Source: a bacterium HR17
Lineage (GTDB): Bacteria > Armatimonadota > Fervidibacteria > Fervidibacterales > Fervidibacteraceae
Length of the DNA: 34,509 bases
Reading direction: 5' to 3'
NCBI GenBank assembly: GCA_002898575.1
Contig: BEHT01000036.1
Coordinates: 1 to 34,509 of the forward strand
Part shown: positions 23,168-32,142 of the stretch, one piece after another
How the letters are laid out: each line of letters opens with the position of its first letter
Numbering within the stretch: position 1 is the first letter of the stretch
Notes under the pieces: generated by a model
What the model saw: only the letters and a program-made list of their open reading frames with translations
Database searches by the model: none
What the model was told of the DNA's origin: nothing
Position numbers and translations under genes: made by a program

Positions 23168-25093
23168 TCACCTCCTTGCAACGACACCGTTCAAGTCAAC
23201 GATGAGGGCGATGCTGCCATCGCCCAAGATGGTCGCGCCGATGAACGACTGTAGGGTGTGCAGCGGGTAGCCCAATGGCTTGATGACGATTTCGTCCTTG
23301 CCTTCCACGCTTTCCACGCCCATCGCCACCAAGCGCTCCCGCTGCCGCACAATCACGGCTGTCCGTTCGCCTTCGCCATCGTGGATGCCTAAAAGGTGCG
23401 CCAACGAACAGAGGGGCAAGGGGTTACCCCGCAGCATCAGCACCCTTTCGCTTTGTCCGATTACTTGAATGTCCGCCCGCTGCAAATCCAGCACTTCCGT
23501 GATGCTGTGCATCGGCAACGCGAACAACCGCCCACCAATGCGCACCAACAATGCGGGAATGATCGCAAGGGTCAAGGGTAACCGCAGCGTCACTGTCGTG
23601 CCCGCACCGACTTGGGAGTGGACATCCACTGTCCCGCCGATTTGCTCCATCGCCGCTTTCACCGCATCCATCCCGACGCCCCGCCCTGACACCTCACTGA
23701 CTTGCTCTTTTGTGCTGAAGCCTGAACGGAAAACGAGTTGTAGCGCCTCTTCGTCGCTGAGTGCGCCGGCTTGCTCATCCGTCAGCCACCCGCGTTCAAC
23801 GGCTTTGCGCCGCAATTTATTCGGGTCAATGCCCCGCCCATCGTCGCGCACGACGACGATCACGCTGCCTTCCGATTGCGACGCTGCGATTTCCAATGTG
23901 CCGTCGGGGGGTTTGCCCGCTGCGGCGCGCTCATCGGGCGGCTCAATGCCGTGGTCAAGGGCGTTGCGGACGAGATGGACGAGGCACTCGTTCAGTTTTT
24001 CCACCAACGCGCGGTCAATTTCTGTGTCTTCGCCGGCGATGCGCAACTGGACCCGCTTGCCCATACTGCGAGCCAACTCCCGCACCAGTCGCGGAAACCG
24101 CCCGAACACGACGCTCAGCGGCACCATGCGAGTTCGCGTCAACGCTTCCTGCAACTGACTGACGATGCGGCTCACGCGCTCTGTGACGCCCTGCAACTCC
24201 TCGGCGATGCCGTTGCCGTTCAACTCTGTGACTTTTTTGACGCCCCGTTCCAAGCGCGCCCGCTCAATGACTAACTCGCCGACCAAGTTCAGCAGTGCGT
24301 CCATCTGCTCAATGGAGACGCGGACGCTTTGCAACTCTGTCGGTGCTGCTGCCGGGCTTTCCGCTGCTTTTTCAGCCGTCACGATCTCGCTGACTTTGCG
24401 CCCTTCCTGCTGTCGCTGCACCTCCACGACCACATCGTCAAAGCGGCTCAACTCCTGCACCAACTCCGCTAACGCTGCGGCGTCGGGCAAAAGCACTTGG
24501 GCGACGACGCGATACTTGGCGCGCCCCACTTGGATTTCGCTGACCGGCGGGTCAAGGTGGACGACATCACCGAAACGGCTCATCGTCAGGTAGGCTTGAA
24601 ACGCCCGCGCTGCAGGCATCGGGCATTCAGGCTTGATGAAGATGTTAAGCGTCGCCGCGATTTCGCCCGTTAACGACGGGGGCTCTGCAGGAGGACTTGC
24701 AGATTGTTCACTTGGCGGTCGTTCTGCCAACGCGCTCAGTTGGCGAATGAGAGCGGACGGGTCAGGCGGCGACGCCTTTTGCCGCACGGCGACGACCATC
24801 GCCCGCAACACATCCACGCCCGCAAGCAATGCGTCCACCAAATCGCTGGTGACGCTGCGTTCGCCCTTGCGCACTTGCTCCAGCAAATTTTCCATCGCAT
24901 GGGCGAGTTGGCTCATCGCTGTCAAACCTGCGGCGCCTGCCGAACCTTTAAGCGTGTGGGCAGAGCGAAACAACTCAGCGATGAGTGCGGCGTCACCTTC
25001 CTGTTCCAGCCGCAGCAACCTGTCTTCCAAGATAGCGATATGTTCTTCCGCCTCAGCGACAAAGAGCGCCAGTTCGTCGGGCGTCAGTTCCAC
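23168..25093 (-). CDS. cheA: Chemotaxis histidine kinase CheA
   Basis: CheA autophosphorylates under receptor control and passes the phosphate to CheY and CheB. The 641 residues begin with P1 (H46 in SAHTLKGSAGAAG). A P2-like region follows (about 140-240), then P3 dimerisation (VRVSIEQMDALLNLVGELVI). The P4 ATPase has the N box (HLVRNALDHGIE), G1 (DDGRGI), F (FRSGFSTKE) and G2 (SGRGVGMDAV) boxes, and the P5 CheW-like domain ends the protein. There is no receiver domain. The start is GTG 25093, following AAAGGGTGA at the end of the preceding 19-codon frame. It is six bases from cheC. All key residues are intact. Confidence 0.96.
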   Translation of the reverse strand: MELTPDELALFVAEAEEHIAILEDRLLRLEQEGDAALIAELFRSAHTLKGSAGAAGLTAMSQLAHAMENLLEQVRKGERSVTSDLVDALLAGVDVLRAMVVAVRQKASPPDPSALIRQLSALAERPPSEQSASPPAEPPSLTGEIAATLNIFIKPECPMPAARAFQAYLTMSRFGDVVHLDPPVSEIQVGRAKYRVVAQVLLPDAAALAELVQELSRFDDVVVEVQRQQEGRKVSEIVTAEKAAESPAAAPTELQSVRVSIEQMDALLNLVGELVIERARLERGVKKVTELNGNGIAEELQGVTERVSRIVSQLQEALTRTRMVPLSVVFGRFPRLVRELARSMGKRVQLRIAGEDTEIDRALVEKLNECLVHLVRNALDHGIEPPDERAAAGKPPDGTLEIAASQSEGSVIVVVRDDGRGIDPNKLRRKAVERGWLTDEQAGALSDEEALQLVFRSGFSTKEQVSEVSGRGVGMDAVKAAMEQIGGTVDVHSQVGAGTTVTLRLPLTLAIIPALLVRIGGRLFALPMHSITEVLDLQRADIQVIGQSERVLMLRGNPLPLCSLAHLLGIHDGEGERTAVIVRQRERLVAMGVESVEGKDEIVIKPLGYPLHTLQSFIGATILGDGSIALIVDLNGVVARR

Positions 25094-25099
25094 GCTCCG

Positions 25100-25159
25100 T
25101 CACCCTTTGCGCAACAGGTCGGTAATGGCGTGGATGCTTTCGTCGTCGGGGCGCAGCAT
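25100..25159 (-). CDS. Possible 19-residue peptide between cheW and cheA
   Basis: This short frame starts with ATG 25159, has GGAG five bases upstream and encodes MLRPDDESIHAITDLLRKG before TGA. Its last codons carry the AAGGG that would serve cheA seven bases downstream. Its translation could therefore open or couple the cheA ribosome site. The composition (charged, with an amphipathic look) is not obviously random. No known family was recognised. It may equally be a chance frame in a 76-base spacer. Confidence 0.3.
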   Translation of the reverse strand: MLRPDDESIHAITDLLRKG

Positions 25160-25169
25160 GCGGCTCCGC

Positions 25170-25637
25170 CTACGATGCCATCGCCGCGACAACCGTCTCT
25201 TCATCTATCAGCCGCGTCGCGTCCAGCAGCAACACCAACCTGCCGTCCAATTTCAAAACGCCTTCCAAGCGGCGCGCTTCCTCGGGTGTGACCAAATCGC
25301 CGATCGGCTCCACCATGTCAGGCGTGATGCGGGCTACCTGCTCCACCGCGTCAACGGTGAATCCGACGAGGTGCTCGCCGAGTTGAGTGACCATGACCAA
25401 CGCTTTGTCGGCGGGCGTCGCGCCGATGCCCAGAAGGCGTTTGGTGTCCACGACCGCCATGATGCGTCCGCGCAAATTGACGATGCCCAAGATGAACAGC
25501 GGTGCACCGGGCACCTGGACGATGTCGCTCTGCTGAACGATCTCTTGCACATTGCGGATGTCCAATGCAAACAGCGTCCCATTGAGCCGAAAGACAACGA
25601 TGTGGCGCTCCTGCTGCTTGGCTTCCGCTGTTTGCAT
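25170..25637 (-). CDS. cheW: Chemotaxis coupling protein CheW
   Basis: CheW links chemoreceptors to CheA in the signalling array. The 155-residue protein is one CheW/SH3-like domain: VVFRLNGTLFALDIRNVQEI, the conserved GAPLFILGIVNLRGRIMAVVD and LVGFTVDAVEQVARI. ATG 25637 has AAGGAGG at good distance. It lies 45 bases after the receptor gene and 76 before cheA. Only one CheW is in the window. Confidence 0.95.
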   Translation of the reverse strand: MQTAEAKQQERHIVVFRLNGTLFALDIRNVQEIVQQSDIVQVPGAPLFILGIVNLRGRIMAVVDTKRLLGIGATPADKALVMVTQLGEHLVGFTVDAVEQVARITPDMVEPIGDLVTPEEARRLEGVLKLDGRLVLLLDATRLIDEETVVAAMAS

Positions 25638-25682
25638 CGCCCGTGCCTCCTTAGCCTTTTTAGGGCGTTGAACCTCTTCGGG

Positions 25683-28157
25683 TCACCGGTGCGCCAACGC
25701 TCGGACGGTGTAACCGTCGCCTTCCCGCTTGGCAACAGGCGCTTCTGTCTCTGGTTCGTCGCTGAGTTTGAATTGGCGGACAGCCTTCAACAGGTGTCGG
25801 CTTATCTCTGCCACCTGTTGGGCATTCGCCGCCACTTCCTCCGCTTGTGCGCTGATTTCCTCTGTCGCCGCCGAGACTTCTTCCATCGCCGCCGAAGTTT
25901 GCTCGCTCACCGTCGCCACACTGCGCACCTGCTCGTTCATGTCCGCTGCCGTCGCCGCCAACTCTTCCGTCGCGGCGGCGTTCTGCTCGGCGATCGCCGA
26001 CAACCGCTGCACCGCACCAAACACTTGCTCCAACGCGTGCGTCATTTCTTGCCGCGCTTGTTCCAACTCCGCGCTTTGCGATTGCACTTTGCTCACCGCT
26101 TCCACGATGCTGCCTAACGCTTGTTCTGCTTCGCCGACGGCGGCGGTGCTTTCGGTTACTTGCCGATAAGTCGCTTCCATCGCCTTGACGCTTTCTTCGG
26201 CTCCTTGCTGGACGGTGGCGATCAAATCGGCAATTTCCTTCGTCGCTTGCGCCGAGCGTTCCGCCAACTTCCGCACCTCGTCAGCGACGACCGAGAAGCC
26301 CCGCCCTTGTTCACCCGCTCGCGCCGCTTCTATCGCGGCGTTCAACGCCAACAAGTTCGTCTGCTGGGCGATGTCCGCGATCGTGCTGACAATCTTTCCG
26401 ATGTCCGCCATCAAGCGGTTCATGCTTTCCACGCGTTGCCGTGCCGTCTCCACCGCACCGCGAATAGTCTCCATCGCCGACAGCATCCGCTTGAGCCGTT
26501 GGGCGTTATCGGCAGCCACTCGCTGCGCTTCAGTGGCGGCTGCTACACCTTCGGAGACGACATGCGTGAAGCCCTGCAAAACTTGCTGGATGGTGTCCGT
26601 TGCGCGGGCTAAATCGCTGACGAGTTTGGCTTGCTCTTGCGCGCCGCTGGCGATACTTTCAATGGCACGGTTGAGTTGCTCAAACGCCGATTGCGTGCGG
26701 GCGACCGCTGCCGCTTGCTCCGTTGCACCTTGTGCGCTTTGCTGGACGGAGTTGGCAATTTGCGTGACGGCAGCGCCGACTTGCTGCGTAGCGGTCGCCA
26801 TTTGATCGCTGACATCGCCCAACCTTTGCGCGACTTGGCTGACTTGCAAAACGAGTTGGGCTAACTGCTGCGACGAAGCCGTATAAGCGTCCACCATCTT
26901 TTGGGCGCTGTCGGCGAGTTGGGCGGATGCTTTAAGCAAACGCCCTTCTTCCGTGCCATCGGCACTGTCCAGCGCGACATGGGGGACGACGATGTGAGCG
27001 CGGTAGGCAAGGTCACCGTTTGCCAAGCGTTGAAGTGCGGCGACCAACTCGGGAAACACTTCGTCGCTGAGTTTTCGGGCATTGCCGATGACCTGCTGTA
27101 AGCCGTCGGTCGTGGCGATGTAGAAGCCGATAAAGAGCCCGAAGGCGAGGGCGATAAAGGCAAGAGTGACGGTCAAGATGAGGGCGCGTTGGCGGGCAAG
27201 TTTCTGGACGCGGGCGTTGAGCAGGTTGTCCAGTTCCGCCGAAAGCGTTTTGGTCAGGTCAAACAAAGCGTCAATGGCAGCCGTCGCCGCAGCGAAATAC
27301 TCTTGCGGCGACAGGTTCAGTTGCGCCGCTTGCAAAACCCGCTCGTTAAGCAGGTTCAAAAAGGCGTCGGCTTTCTCCTGCGCCGTGCGCACTGCCTGCT
27401 CAATGCGGCTTTTCAATTGCGGGTTGTAGTTCATCGCCCGCTCCAAGCCCGCCAAAGCGCGCCGCTTTTGCCGCGATGCCAACTCGTAGGCAGCGGTCAA
27501 CTTCGCCCGCTCTTCGGCGTTCAACTTCCTGTCCGCCAGCGCCGCGGTGCCTTCTGACCTTGCCCGTCCCATCTGCTCGGCGGCATCGGGGAAGCGTTGG
27601 ACGACCGCCAGCATCAGGTAGTAGGTGTCCATTTCAGGGTCAAGGGACAGTTCGGATGCGTCGGCGATGTCTTGGCGCAGGGTGAGGATTTTGTCGACCA
27701 ACTCGGTGTGGCGCTGAAAACTCTCGGCACGGGACAGCCGTTCCACTTGGCTTTGCAGCGTTTGCCACTCCTGCTTGACGGCGTCCCACTTGTCCTTGAG
27801 TTTGAACTCGTCGCCATATTTCGCCATCACGGCGTCAACGGCTCTCATGTCATCGGCGATTTCCGACTGCTTTTGTTGCATCGTCGTCCTGAAGGACGCA
27901 TCGCCCGACAGAAACCCATCGGCGGCACCGCGATGTTGTTGGATGTGCTGGATGAGGGGTAAAAGGGGCTTGAGGCACTCGGTGCCTTTGAGTTCCTGAC
28001 GGGCAAAAGCGATGTCCGAACGCCATTGGGCATCCAGTTGGTAGGCGGTGACCAGAATAGGCAAGGTGAACGCACCGCCGATGAGCAAGATGCGGCGTTT
28101 GAAGTCCACGCGACGCATCAACGCGACGGCAGGGCGAAAGAGCGATTGCAACATCAT
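25683..28157 (-). CDS. Transmembrane methyl-accepting chemotaxis protein
   Basis: The 824-residue receptor has two membrane helices, about residues 23-41 and 326-348, enclosing a large (about 285-residue) all-helical sensing domain. That domain contains [14 protein letters not shown] and [20 protein letters not shown], motifs common in helical-bundle and NIT-like sensors; the ligand is unknown. A HAMP-like linker follows, then a long cytoplasmic coiled coil. The hairpin tip reads [20 protein letters not shown]...[16 protein letters not shown], as expected. There is no C-terminal CheR-docking pentapeptide (it ends RALAHR). ATG 28157 has AAAGGAG six bases upstream, so the longer GTG start at 28199 is rejected. 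It is the first gene of the chemotaxis cluster. Confidence 0.93.
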   Translation of the reverse strand: MMLQSLFRPAVALMRRVDFKRRILLIGGAFTLPILVTAYQLDAQWRSDIAFARQELKGTECLKPLLPLIQHIQQHRGAADGFLSGDASFRTTMQQKQSEIADDMRAVDAVMAKYGDEFKLKDKWDAVKQEWQTLQSQVERLSRAESFQRHTELVDKILTLRQDIADASELSLDPEMDTYYLMLAVVQRFPDAAEQMGRARSEGTAALADRKLNAEERAKLTAAYELASRQKRRALAGLERAMNYNPQLKSRIEQAVRTAQEKADAFLNLLNERVLQAAQLNLSPQEYFAAATAAIDALFDLTKTLSAELDNLLNARVQKLARQRALILTVTLAFIALAFGLFIGFYIATTDGLQQVIGNARKLSDEVFPELVAALQRLANGDLAYRAHIVVPHVALDSADGTEEGRLLKASAQLADSAQKMVDAYTASSQQLAQLVLQVSQVAQRLGDVSDQMATATQQVGAAVTQIANSVQQSAQGATEQAAAVARTQSAFEQLNRAIESIASGAQEQAKLVSDLARATDTIQQVLQGFTHVVSEGVAAATEAQRVAADNAQRLKRMLSAMETIRGAVETARQRVESMNRLMADIGKIVSTIADIAQQTNLLALNAAIEAARAGEQGRGFSVVADEVRKLAERSAQATKEIADLIATVQQGAEESVKAMEATYRQVTESTAAVGEAEQALGSIVEAVSKVQSQSAELEQARQEMTHALEQVFGAVQRLSAIAEQNAAATEELAATAADMNEQVRSVATVSEQTSAAMEEVSAATEEISAQAEEVAANAQQVAEISRHLLKAVRQFKLSDEPETEAPVAKREGDGYTVRALAHR

Positions 28158-28196
28158 CTGCCGCTCCTTTCTGGCAAGCCATTGCGATTGAACCGC

Positions 28197-28217
28197 CACG
28201 CCGTCGCCAACGGCGTG
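28197..28217 (-). promoter_or_regulatory. Stable hairpin in the chemotaxis 5' leader
   Basis: On the minus strand CACGCCGT and ACGGCGTG form a perfect 8-base stem with a 5-base loop, extendable with one bulge to about 11 pairs. It falls between the sigma-28-like promoter and the receptor start codon, so it would be transcribed. There is no following U run, so it is not an intrinsic terminator. It could affect mRNA stability or initiation. Confidence 0.3.
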
Positions 28218-28234
28218 CGGCGCCTACCAGAAAG

Positions 28235-28262
28235 GTATCGGCAAAGGGCACGACGGGGTTTA
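28235..28262 (-). promoter_or_regulatory. Sigma-28/sigma-D (FliA-type) promoter candidate for the chemotaxis cluster
   Basis: Read on the minus strand, TAAA (28262-28259) and GCCGATAC (28242-28235) are separated by 16 bases. The flagellar sigma factor consensus is TAAA, 14 to 16 bases, then GCCGATAA or GCCGATAT, so eleven of twelve defined bases match. It lies 78 bases upstream of the receptor ATG, giving a leader of about 70 bases. This is the only site of this kind I found in the window and it sits where a motility promoter is expected. Confidence 0.6.
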
Positions 28263-28316
28263 AAAGAGCTGTGTCCTCACGACCATCGGCGCTCTGGAGG
28301 CACACCCTCGGACAAA

Positions 28317-29225
28317 TCAGGCATCGTAAGGGATGCCCATGCGTTCCAGTAGCGTTAGCAGGTAATCGCGGGAGCGTCGCACGGCGTCGTCCAAGTCGGG
28401 GATGCGCCCGATGTCCAAGCCGACCATGCCGTTAAAGCCGTGTTTTTTCAGCGCCGCAAATACGCCCTCAAAGTCCACTGTCCCGTGTCCCAAGCCCCGA
28501 TGTTCGTTCGTCTTGCCGTCGTTGTCCGAAAGGTGCACATAAAAGATGCGTTTGCCCAACTTTTCCACCGACAGCGGCAGGATTTCCTTTTGTGCGTGCA
28601 AGTGCCCTGTGTCCAAGACGAAGCCCAAATTGGCGTGCCCCACATGGTCAAACAGGCGCAACGCTGCGTCGGTGTTGCTGATCATCTCGCCGACGCGCGG
28701 CTCCAAACAAAACTTCAGCCCGGCATCGGCAGCCTTTTGCGCCAAAAGGCGGAAACTATCCACCAGCACTTGCCATTGCCGCTCCCACGAAAACTGCGGG
28801 TCCACTTTGACCCGGAACTGGATGCCAAAGTCCACCGTTTGCTTGTAAGGCGCAGTCCCTTCAAACTCCAGCGGCGGTGTGAAGGAGTCCGTTTGGATGG
28901 TCGTGCAGCCGAAAAAGTTTGCCAGTTCACACGCCAAGTCAAAGAGCGCCAAAGCGTGCTGCCGTCGGCGTTCGTCCAAACTGACGACATCGGGCAAGAC
29001 GGGGCAAAAGTTGTCCACGGTGAGCCCCAAATCGTCGCAAAGCGCCTTCAAGTCGTGGCGGTGGGCGTAAACTTCCCGTAGGTTCTCTTCCCGCACACCT
29101 TCCAGTTCCACATACTTGAAGCCCAGCGCCTTCATGTCCCGCAGCGCCTGCAGCGTGTCGGCGATGGACGGCGGGTAGCCGTATTTGCTGATGGCGTAAA
29201 GCCAGCAACAGCCGACTTTAACCAT
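28317..29225 (-). CDS. Sugar phosphate isomerase/epimerase family protein (TIM barrel)
   Basis: This is a xylose-isomerase-like TIM barrel of 302 residues; the sugar substrate is unknown. Typical features are an early KYVELEGVREENLREVYA, the central FCLEPRVGEM with a metal-binding Glu, FVLDTGHLHAQK with Asp and His, FYVHLSDNDGKTNEHRGLGHG and VGLDIGR. Together these make the expected metal site. It has no signal peptide and is cytosolic. ATG 29225 has GGAGG eight bases upstream; the GTG three codons earlier is rejected. It is divergent from the secreted GH127 gene, which suggests a role in using a released sugar, though this is inference from context. Confidence 0.85.
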   Translation of the reverse strand: MVKVGCCWLYAISKYGYPPSIADTLQALRDMKALGFKYVELEGVREENLREVYAHRHDLKALCDDLGLTVDNFCPVLPDVVSLDERRRQHALALFDLACELANFFGCTTIQTDSFTPPLEFEGTAPYKQTVDFGIQFRVKVDPQFSWERQWQVLVDSFRLLAQKAADAGLKFCLEPRVGEMISNTDAALRLFDHVGHANLGFVLDTGHLHAQKEILPLSVEKLGKRIFYVHLSDNDGKTNEHRGLGHGTVDFEGVFAALKKHGFNGMVGLDIGRIPDLDDAVRRSRDYLLTLLERMGIPYDA

Positions 29226-29262
29226 CCCCGTCACCTCCGCCGCAAAATTTGTCGCAGATGTC

Positions 29263-29281
29263 GGCGCACTTGATGTGCACC
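29263..29281. promoter_or_regulatory. Imperfect dyad between divergent sugar genes
   Basis: GGCGCACTTGATGTGCACC has 7-base arms with one mismatch around a 5-base centre. It lies in the 114-base gap between the sugar isomerase and the GH127 gene. Both genes are plausibly sugar-responsive, so this is a candidate operator. No clear -35/-10 pair was found on either strand. Confidence 0.25.
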
Positions 29282-29339
29282 ATACAGAGCGCGCCTTGCA
29301 ACGGTTCCGCTGTCACCGTCATAGCGAGGGGAGAGCGCC

Positions 29340-31196
29340 ATGCCCCGATGGTGGTCGGCAATTTTTGCAACGATGGTGGTGAGTGCGATGGCGACGGCAC
29401 ACGATGTCACGCAATTTGCGCCGCCCCAGCGCGTGCGGCTGGGCGGTTTGTTGGGATATCGGTTCGGCGTCAACGAGCGCAACAGGTTGCTACCGATGAG
29501 CGAAGTGGCGTTGCTCAGCGGTTTTCGGCAACGCCCCGGCGCCCAAGCGTGGATCGGTGAGCATGTCGGCAAATGGTTGCACGCCGCCGTCCTGACTTGG
29601 TTGAACACCGACAACGCCGAACTGAAAGGGAAAATAGACCGCATCGTGCGCGACTTGATCGCGACGCAAGAGCCCGACGGCTACCTGGGCACTTACGACT
29701 CGCCAACGCGTTGGACGATGGAGCGCGAACGCGGTTGGGATGTCTGGGTGCACAAGTATGTGCTCATCGGGTTGCTGAGTTATTTGAACGGGACGCAGGA
29801 TACAGGGCGCGGGACGGACGATGGCGAGTTGGCAAAAAAGGCGTTGGAAGCGGCGCGCAAAGCCGCCGATTTGCTGGCGCGCACCTTCGGGACGGGCGAA
29901 GGGCAATTGGACTTGATGGAGCGCAGCACGCATGTCGGCATGGCGTCGGGCTCGGTGTTGCAGCCGATGGTGTGGCTTTATCGCGCGACAGGCGACCGCC
30001 GCTACTTGGATTTTTGTCGCTACATCGTCTGGGCATGGGAGCACTCACCCCACGGACCAAAGCTGCTCCGCAGTTTGCTAACGCACGGCGATGTCCACAA
30101 AACTGCCAACGCCAAAGCCTACGAGATGATGAGTTGCCTTGTCGGTGGGTTGGAACTGTATCGGGTTTTGCGGGACGCAGGAAAAGGTGACGAAGCCGCA
30201 GCGCTGTTGCTGGCAGCGCAACGGGCGTGGGACGACATCGTGGCGCATCACCTTTACATCACGGGCGGGACGAGTTTGAACGAGCATTTTCAACCCGACT
30301 ACCAGTTGCCCAACGACGGCAATGTCGCCGAAACTTGCACGACGGTGACGCTGCTGCAACTGACGCTAGAACTGTTTCGCCTCAGCGGCGATGCCCGCTA
30401 CATGGACATCGCCGAGCGTCTCGTTTTCAATCACCTGCTTGCCGCTCAACATCCCGACGGTGCCCGTTGGTGCTACTTCACGCCGTTGGAAGGGCGCAAG
30501 CAATATCGCAGCGACATCAACTGCTGTGCGTCCAGCGGACCGCGCGGCATCGCGCTGCTGCCGACTTTCGTTTACACGCTGGACACCGATGGCGCTATTC
30601 GGGTCAATCTTTACACGCCCAGCGAACTGCATCTGCCTGACCGCGGTCTCCGTATCGTGCAAGAGACGGCATATCCCTACGATGGTGCCATCACTTTGCG
30701 CTTTCACCTTGTGCAACCGGCGGAGTTTGCGCTGCGGGTGCGTGTGCCCGATTGGTGCGGGACAGCACGCATCGCGGTCAACGAGGAGACAACGACAGCG
30801 CCGAGCGGTTACCACACCCTACATCGCCGATGGCAAGACGGCGATGTCGTGCGGTTGGAATTGCCGATGCGTTTGCGCATAGTTGAGGGCGCCCACACCA
30901 ACGAGGGTAAAATCGCGCTGATGTTCGGTCCGCTGGTACTGGCAGCCGACGAGCGCTTTTTGCCCACTGGAGCGCTACCCGCTACCGCTGTCACGGTGCC
31001 ATCTCTAAACGCGACAGCACTGCCCGTGCAGATATCACCTGTAACCGACGATGCCCTTTGGGGCGGTGAGAGGGTATTTGAGACCGAAGGGGTCACACCA
31101 GCGGGGCAGCGGTTTCGGTGGCGCCTGACGGATTTCGCCCACGCCGGCGCGCAGGGCACAACCTTTGCCGTTTGGTTGCCCCGTCCCAAAATGTAA
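29340..31196 (+). CDS. GH127-family beta-L-arabinofuranosidase (DUF1680), secreted
   Basis: GH127 enzymes release L-arabinofuranose using a zinc-bound Cys nucleophile. The 618-residue protein has a signal peptide (about 1-20, ending ATA). An alpha/alpha barrel follows, and then a C-terminal beta-rich part. The expected active-site residues are present: E315 (acid/base position), E331 and C333 (AETC) and C395-C396 (NCCASSGPRG). The spacings 315 to 331 and 331 to 333 equal those I recall for Bifidobacterium HypBA1 (322, 338, 340). ATG 29340 has GGGGAG nearby. The downstream ADP-ribosylglycohydrolase-family gene follows in 16 bases. Substrates such as arabinan or glycoprotein side chains are possible. 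Confidence 0.92.
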   Translation: MPRWWSAIFATMVVSAMATAHDVTQFAPPQRVRLGGLLGYRFGVNERNRLLPMSEVALLSGFRQRPGAQAWIGEHVGKWLHAAVLTWLNTDNAELKGKIDRIVRDLIATQEPDGYLGTYDSPTRWTMERERGWDVWVHKYVLIGLLSYLNGTQDTGRGTDDGELAKKALEAARKAADLLARTFGTGEGQLDLMERSTHVGMASGSVLQPMVWLYRATGDRRYLDFCRYIVWAWEHSPHGPKLLRSLLTHGDVHKTANAKAYEMMSCLVGGLELYRVLRDAGKGDEAAALLLAAQRAWDDIVAHHLYITGGTSLNEHFQPDYQLPNDGNVAETCTTVTLLQLTLELFRLSGDARYMDIAERLVFNHLLAAQHPDGARWCYFTPLEGRKQYRSDINCCASSGPRGIALLPTFVYTLDTDGAIRVNLYTPSELHLPDRGLRIVQETAYPYDGAITLRFHLVQPAEFALRVRVPDWCGTARIAVNEETTTAPSGYHTLHRRWQDGDVVRLELPMRLRIVEGAHTNEGKIALMFGPLVLAADERFLPTGALPATAVTVPSLNATALPVQISPVTDDALWGGERVFETEGVTPAGQRFRWRLTDFAHAGAQGTTFAVWLPRPKM

Positions 31197-31212
31197 AAGC
31201 GGGTGACCCGCG

Positions 31213-32127
31213 ATGGACCTCAGCCGCTTGCAACGGTTTCAGGGCTGTTTAGTCGGCGTCGCCGTCGGTGACGCCTTGGGCATGCCCGTTGAAGGATGGA
31301 CGCGAGAGCAAATTCGCCAGCGTTTCGGCGTTTTGCGGGAGATGGTGGACGGTCCCCGCTCGGCAGGCAGCGTCACTGACGACACGATGCAAACGCTGTC
31401 TCTCGCTGAAAGTCTTGCGGAGTTGGGGCATTTTGACGCCGACGATGTGATGCGCCGATTGCTGCGTTGGTATCGCACCGACCCGTTCGGCATCGGCGTT
31501 CACACGGAACGGGTGTTGTCATTGGTTGATAGCGGTGTCCCTTGGCGCGATGCCGTTGAGCAAGTGGAGCGTCAGTACGCGCCTTGGACGGCGGGCAACG
31601 GGTCGCTGATGCGGTGCGCGCCCATCGGTTTGCGCTACTACCGCGACATCGGCGGTTTGCTGGAATACAGCCACGAAGCGTCGCGACTGACGCATCCCAA
31701 CCCGCTATGTCGGGCGGCGTGCGCCTTTTTCAATTGCGTGCTGGCGCGCGTCTTGCGCGGTTGGGACAAAAACGATGCCCTCAGTTTTGCGATGGAAGTC
31801 ATGGCGCATGCGCCTCACGAGTTGTTGGAGCGCGTTCAAGGCATTTGGCAAAAATCCGCCGACGCAGTGCCGTGCAGCGGGTTTGTGCTGGACACCTTGG
31901 AATGTGCTCTTTGGGCGTGGTGGCACCACGACGATGTTGAGGAAGCGTTGGTCACCGTCGTCAACTTGGGCGGCGACACCGATACCAACGCTGCCGTGAC
32001 AGGCGCACTGATGGGCGCCCAGTGCGGGCTGGATGCCATCCCGCAACGGTGGCGGGAAAAAGTCGCCGTCGTGCCCCGTTGCCAAGAGTTGGCGACCTAC
32101 CTTTACGAATGGGCAGAAAAGGAATGA
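31213..32127 (+). CDS. ADP-ribosylglycohydrolase family protein
   Basis: This 304-residue protein is of the DraG/ARH type. Family members cleave ADP-ribose from proteins or related N- and O-glycosidic bonds using two Mg ions. Metal-ligand motifs are present: V54-T55-D56-D57-T58 near the N-terminus and GGDTDTNAAVTGALMGA (D255, D257) near the C-terminus. GNGSLMRCAP is also typical. No signal peptide is seen, so it is cytosolic. It lies 16 bases after GH127 and 15 before the radical SAM gene, so all three are probably one operon. In this setting it could act on a sugar nucleotide or ADP-ribosylated protein; the substrate is unknown. Confidence 0.9.
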   Translation: MDLSRLQRFQGCLVGVAVGDALGMPVEGWTREQIRQRFGVLREMVDGPRSAGSVTDDTMQTLSLAESLAELGHFDADDVMRRLLRWYRTDPFGIGVHTERVLSLVDSGVPWRDAVEQVERQYAPWTAGNGSLMRCAPIGLRYYRDIGGLLEYSHEASRLTHPNPLCRAACAFFNCVLARVLRGWDKNDALSFAMEVMAHAPHELLERVQGIWQKSADAVPCSGFVLDTLECALWAWWHHDDVEEALVTVVNLGGDTDTNAAVTGALMGAQCGLDAIPQRWREKVAVVPRCQELATYLYEWAEKE

Positions 32128-32142
32128 GGGCGGTGACGGTGC

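Noticed and set aside
24633-26117. 494-codon plus-strand open frame
   Set aside because: It is antisense to cheA, cheW and the receptor gene. Its sequence is Arg/His/Leu-rich with no recognisable domain or start site.
28158-28199. GTG 28199 as the start of the chemoreceptor
   Set aside because: The 14 added codons run over the AAAGGAG site that serves ATG 28157, and GTG 28199 falls within the leader hairpin.
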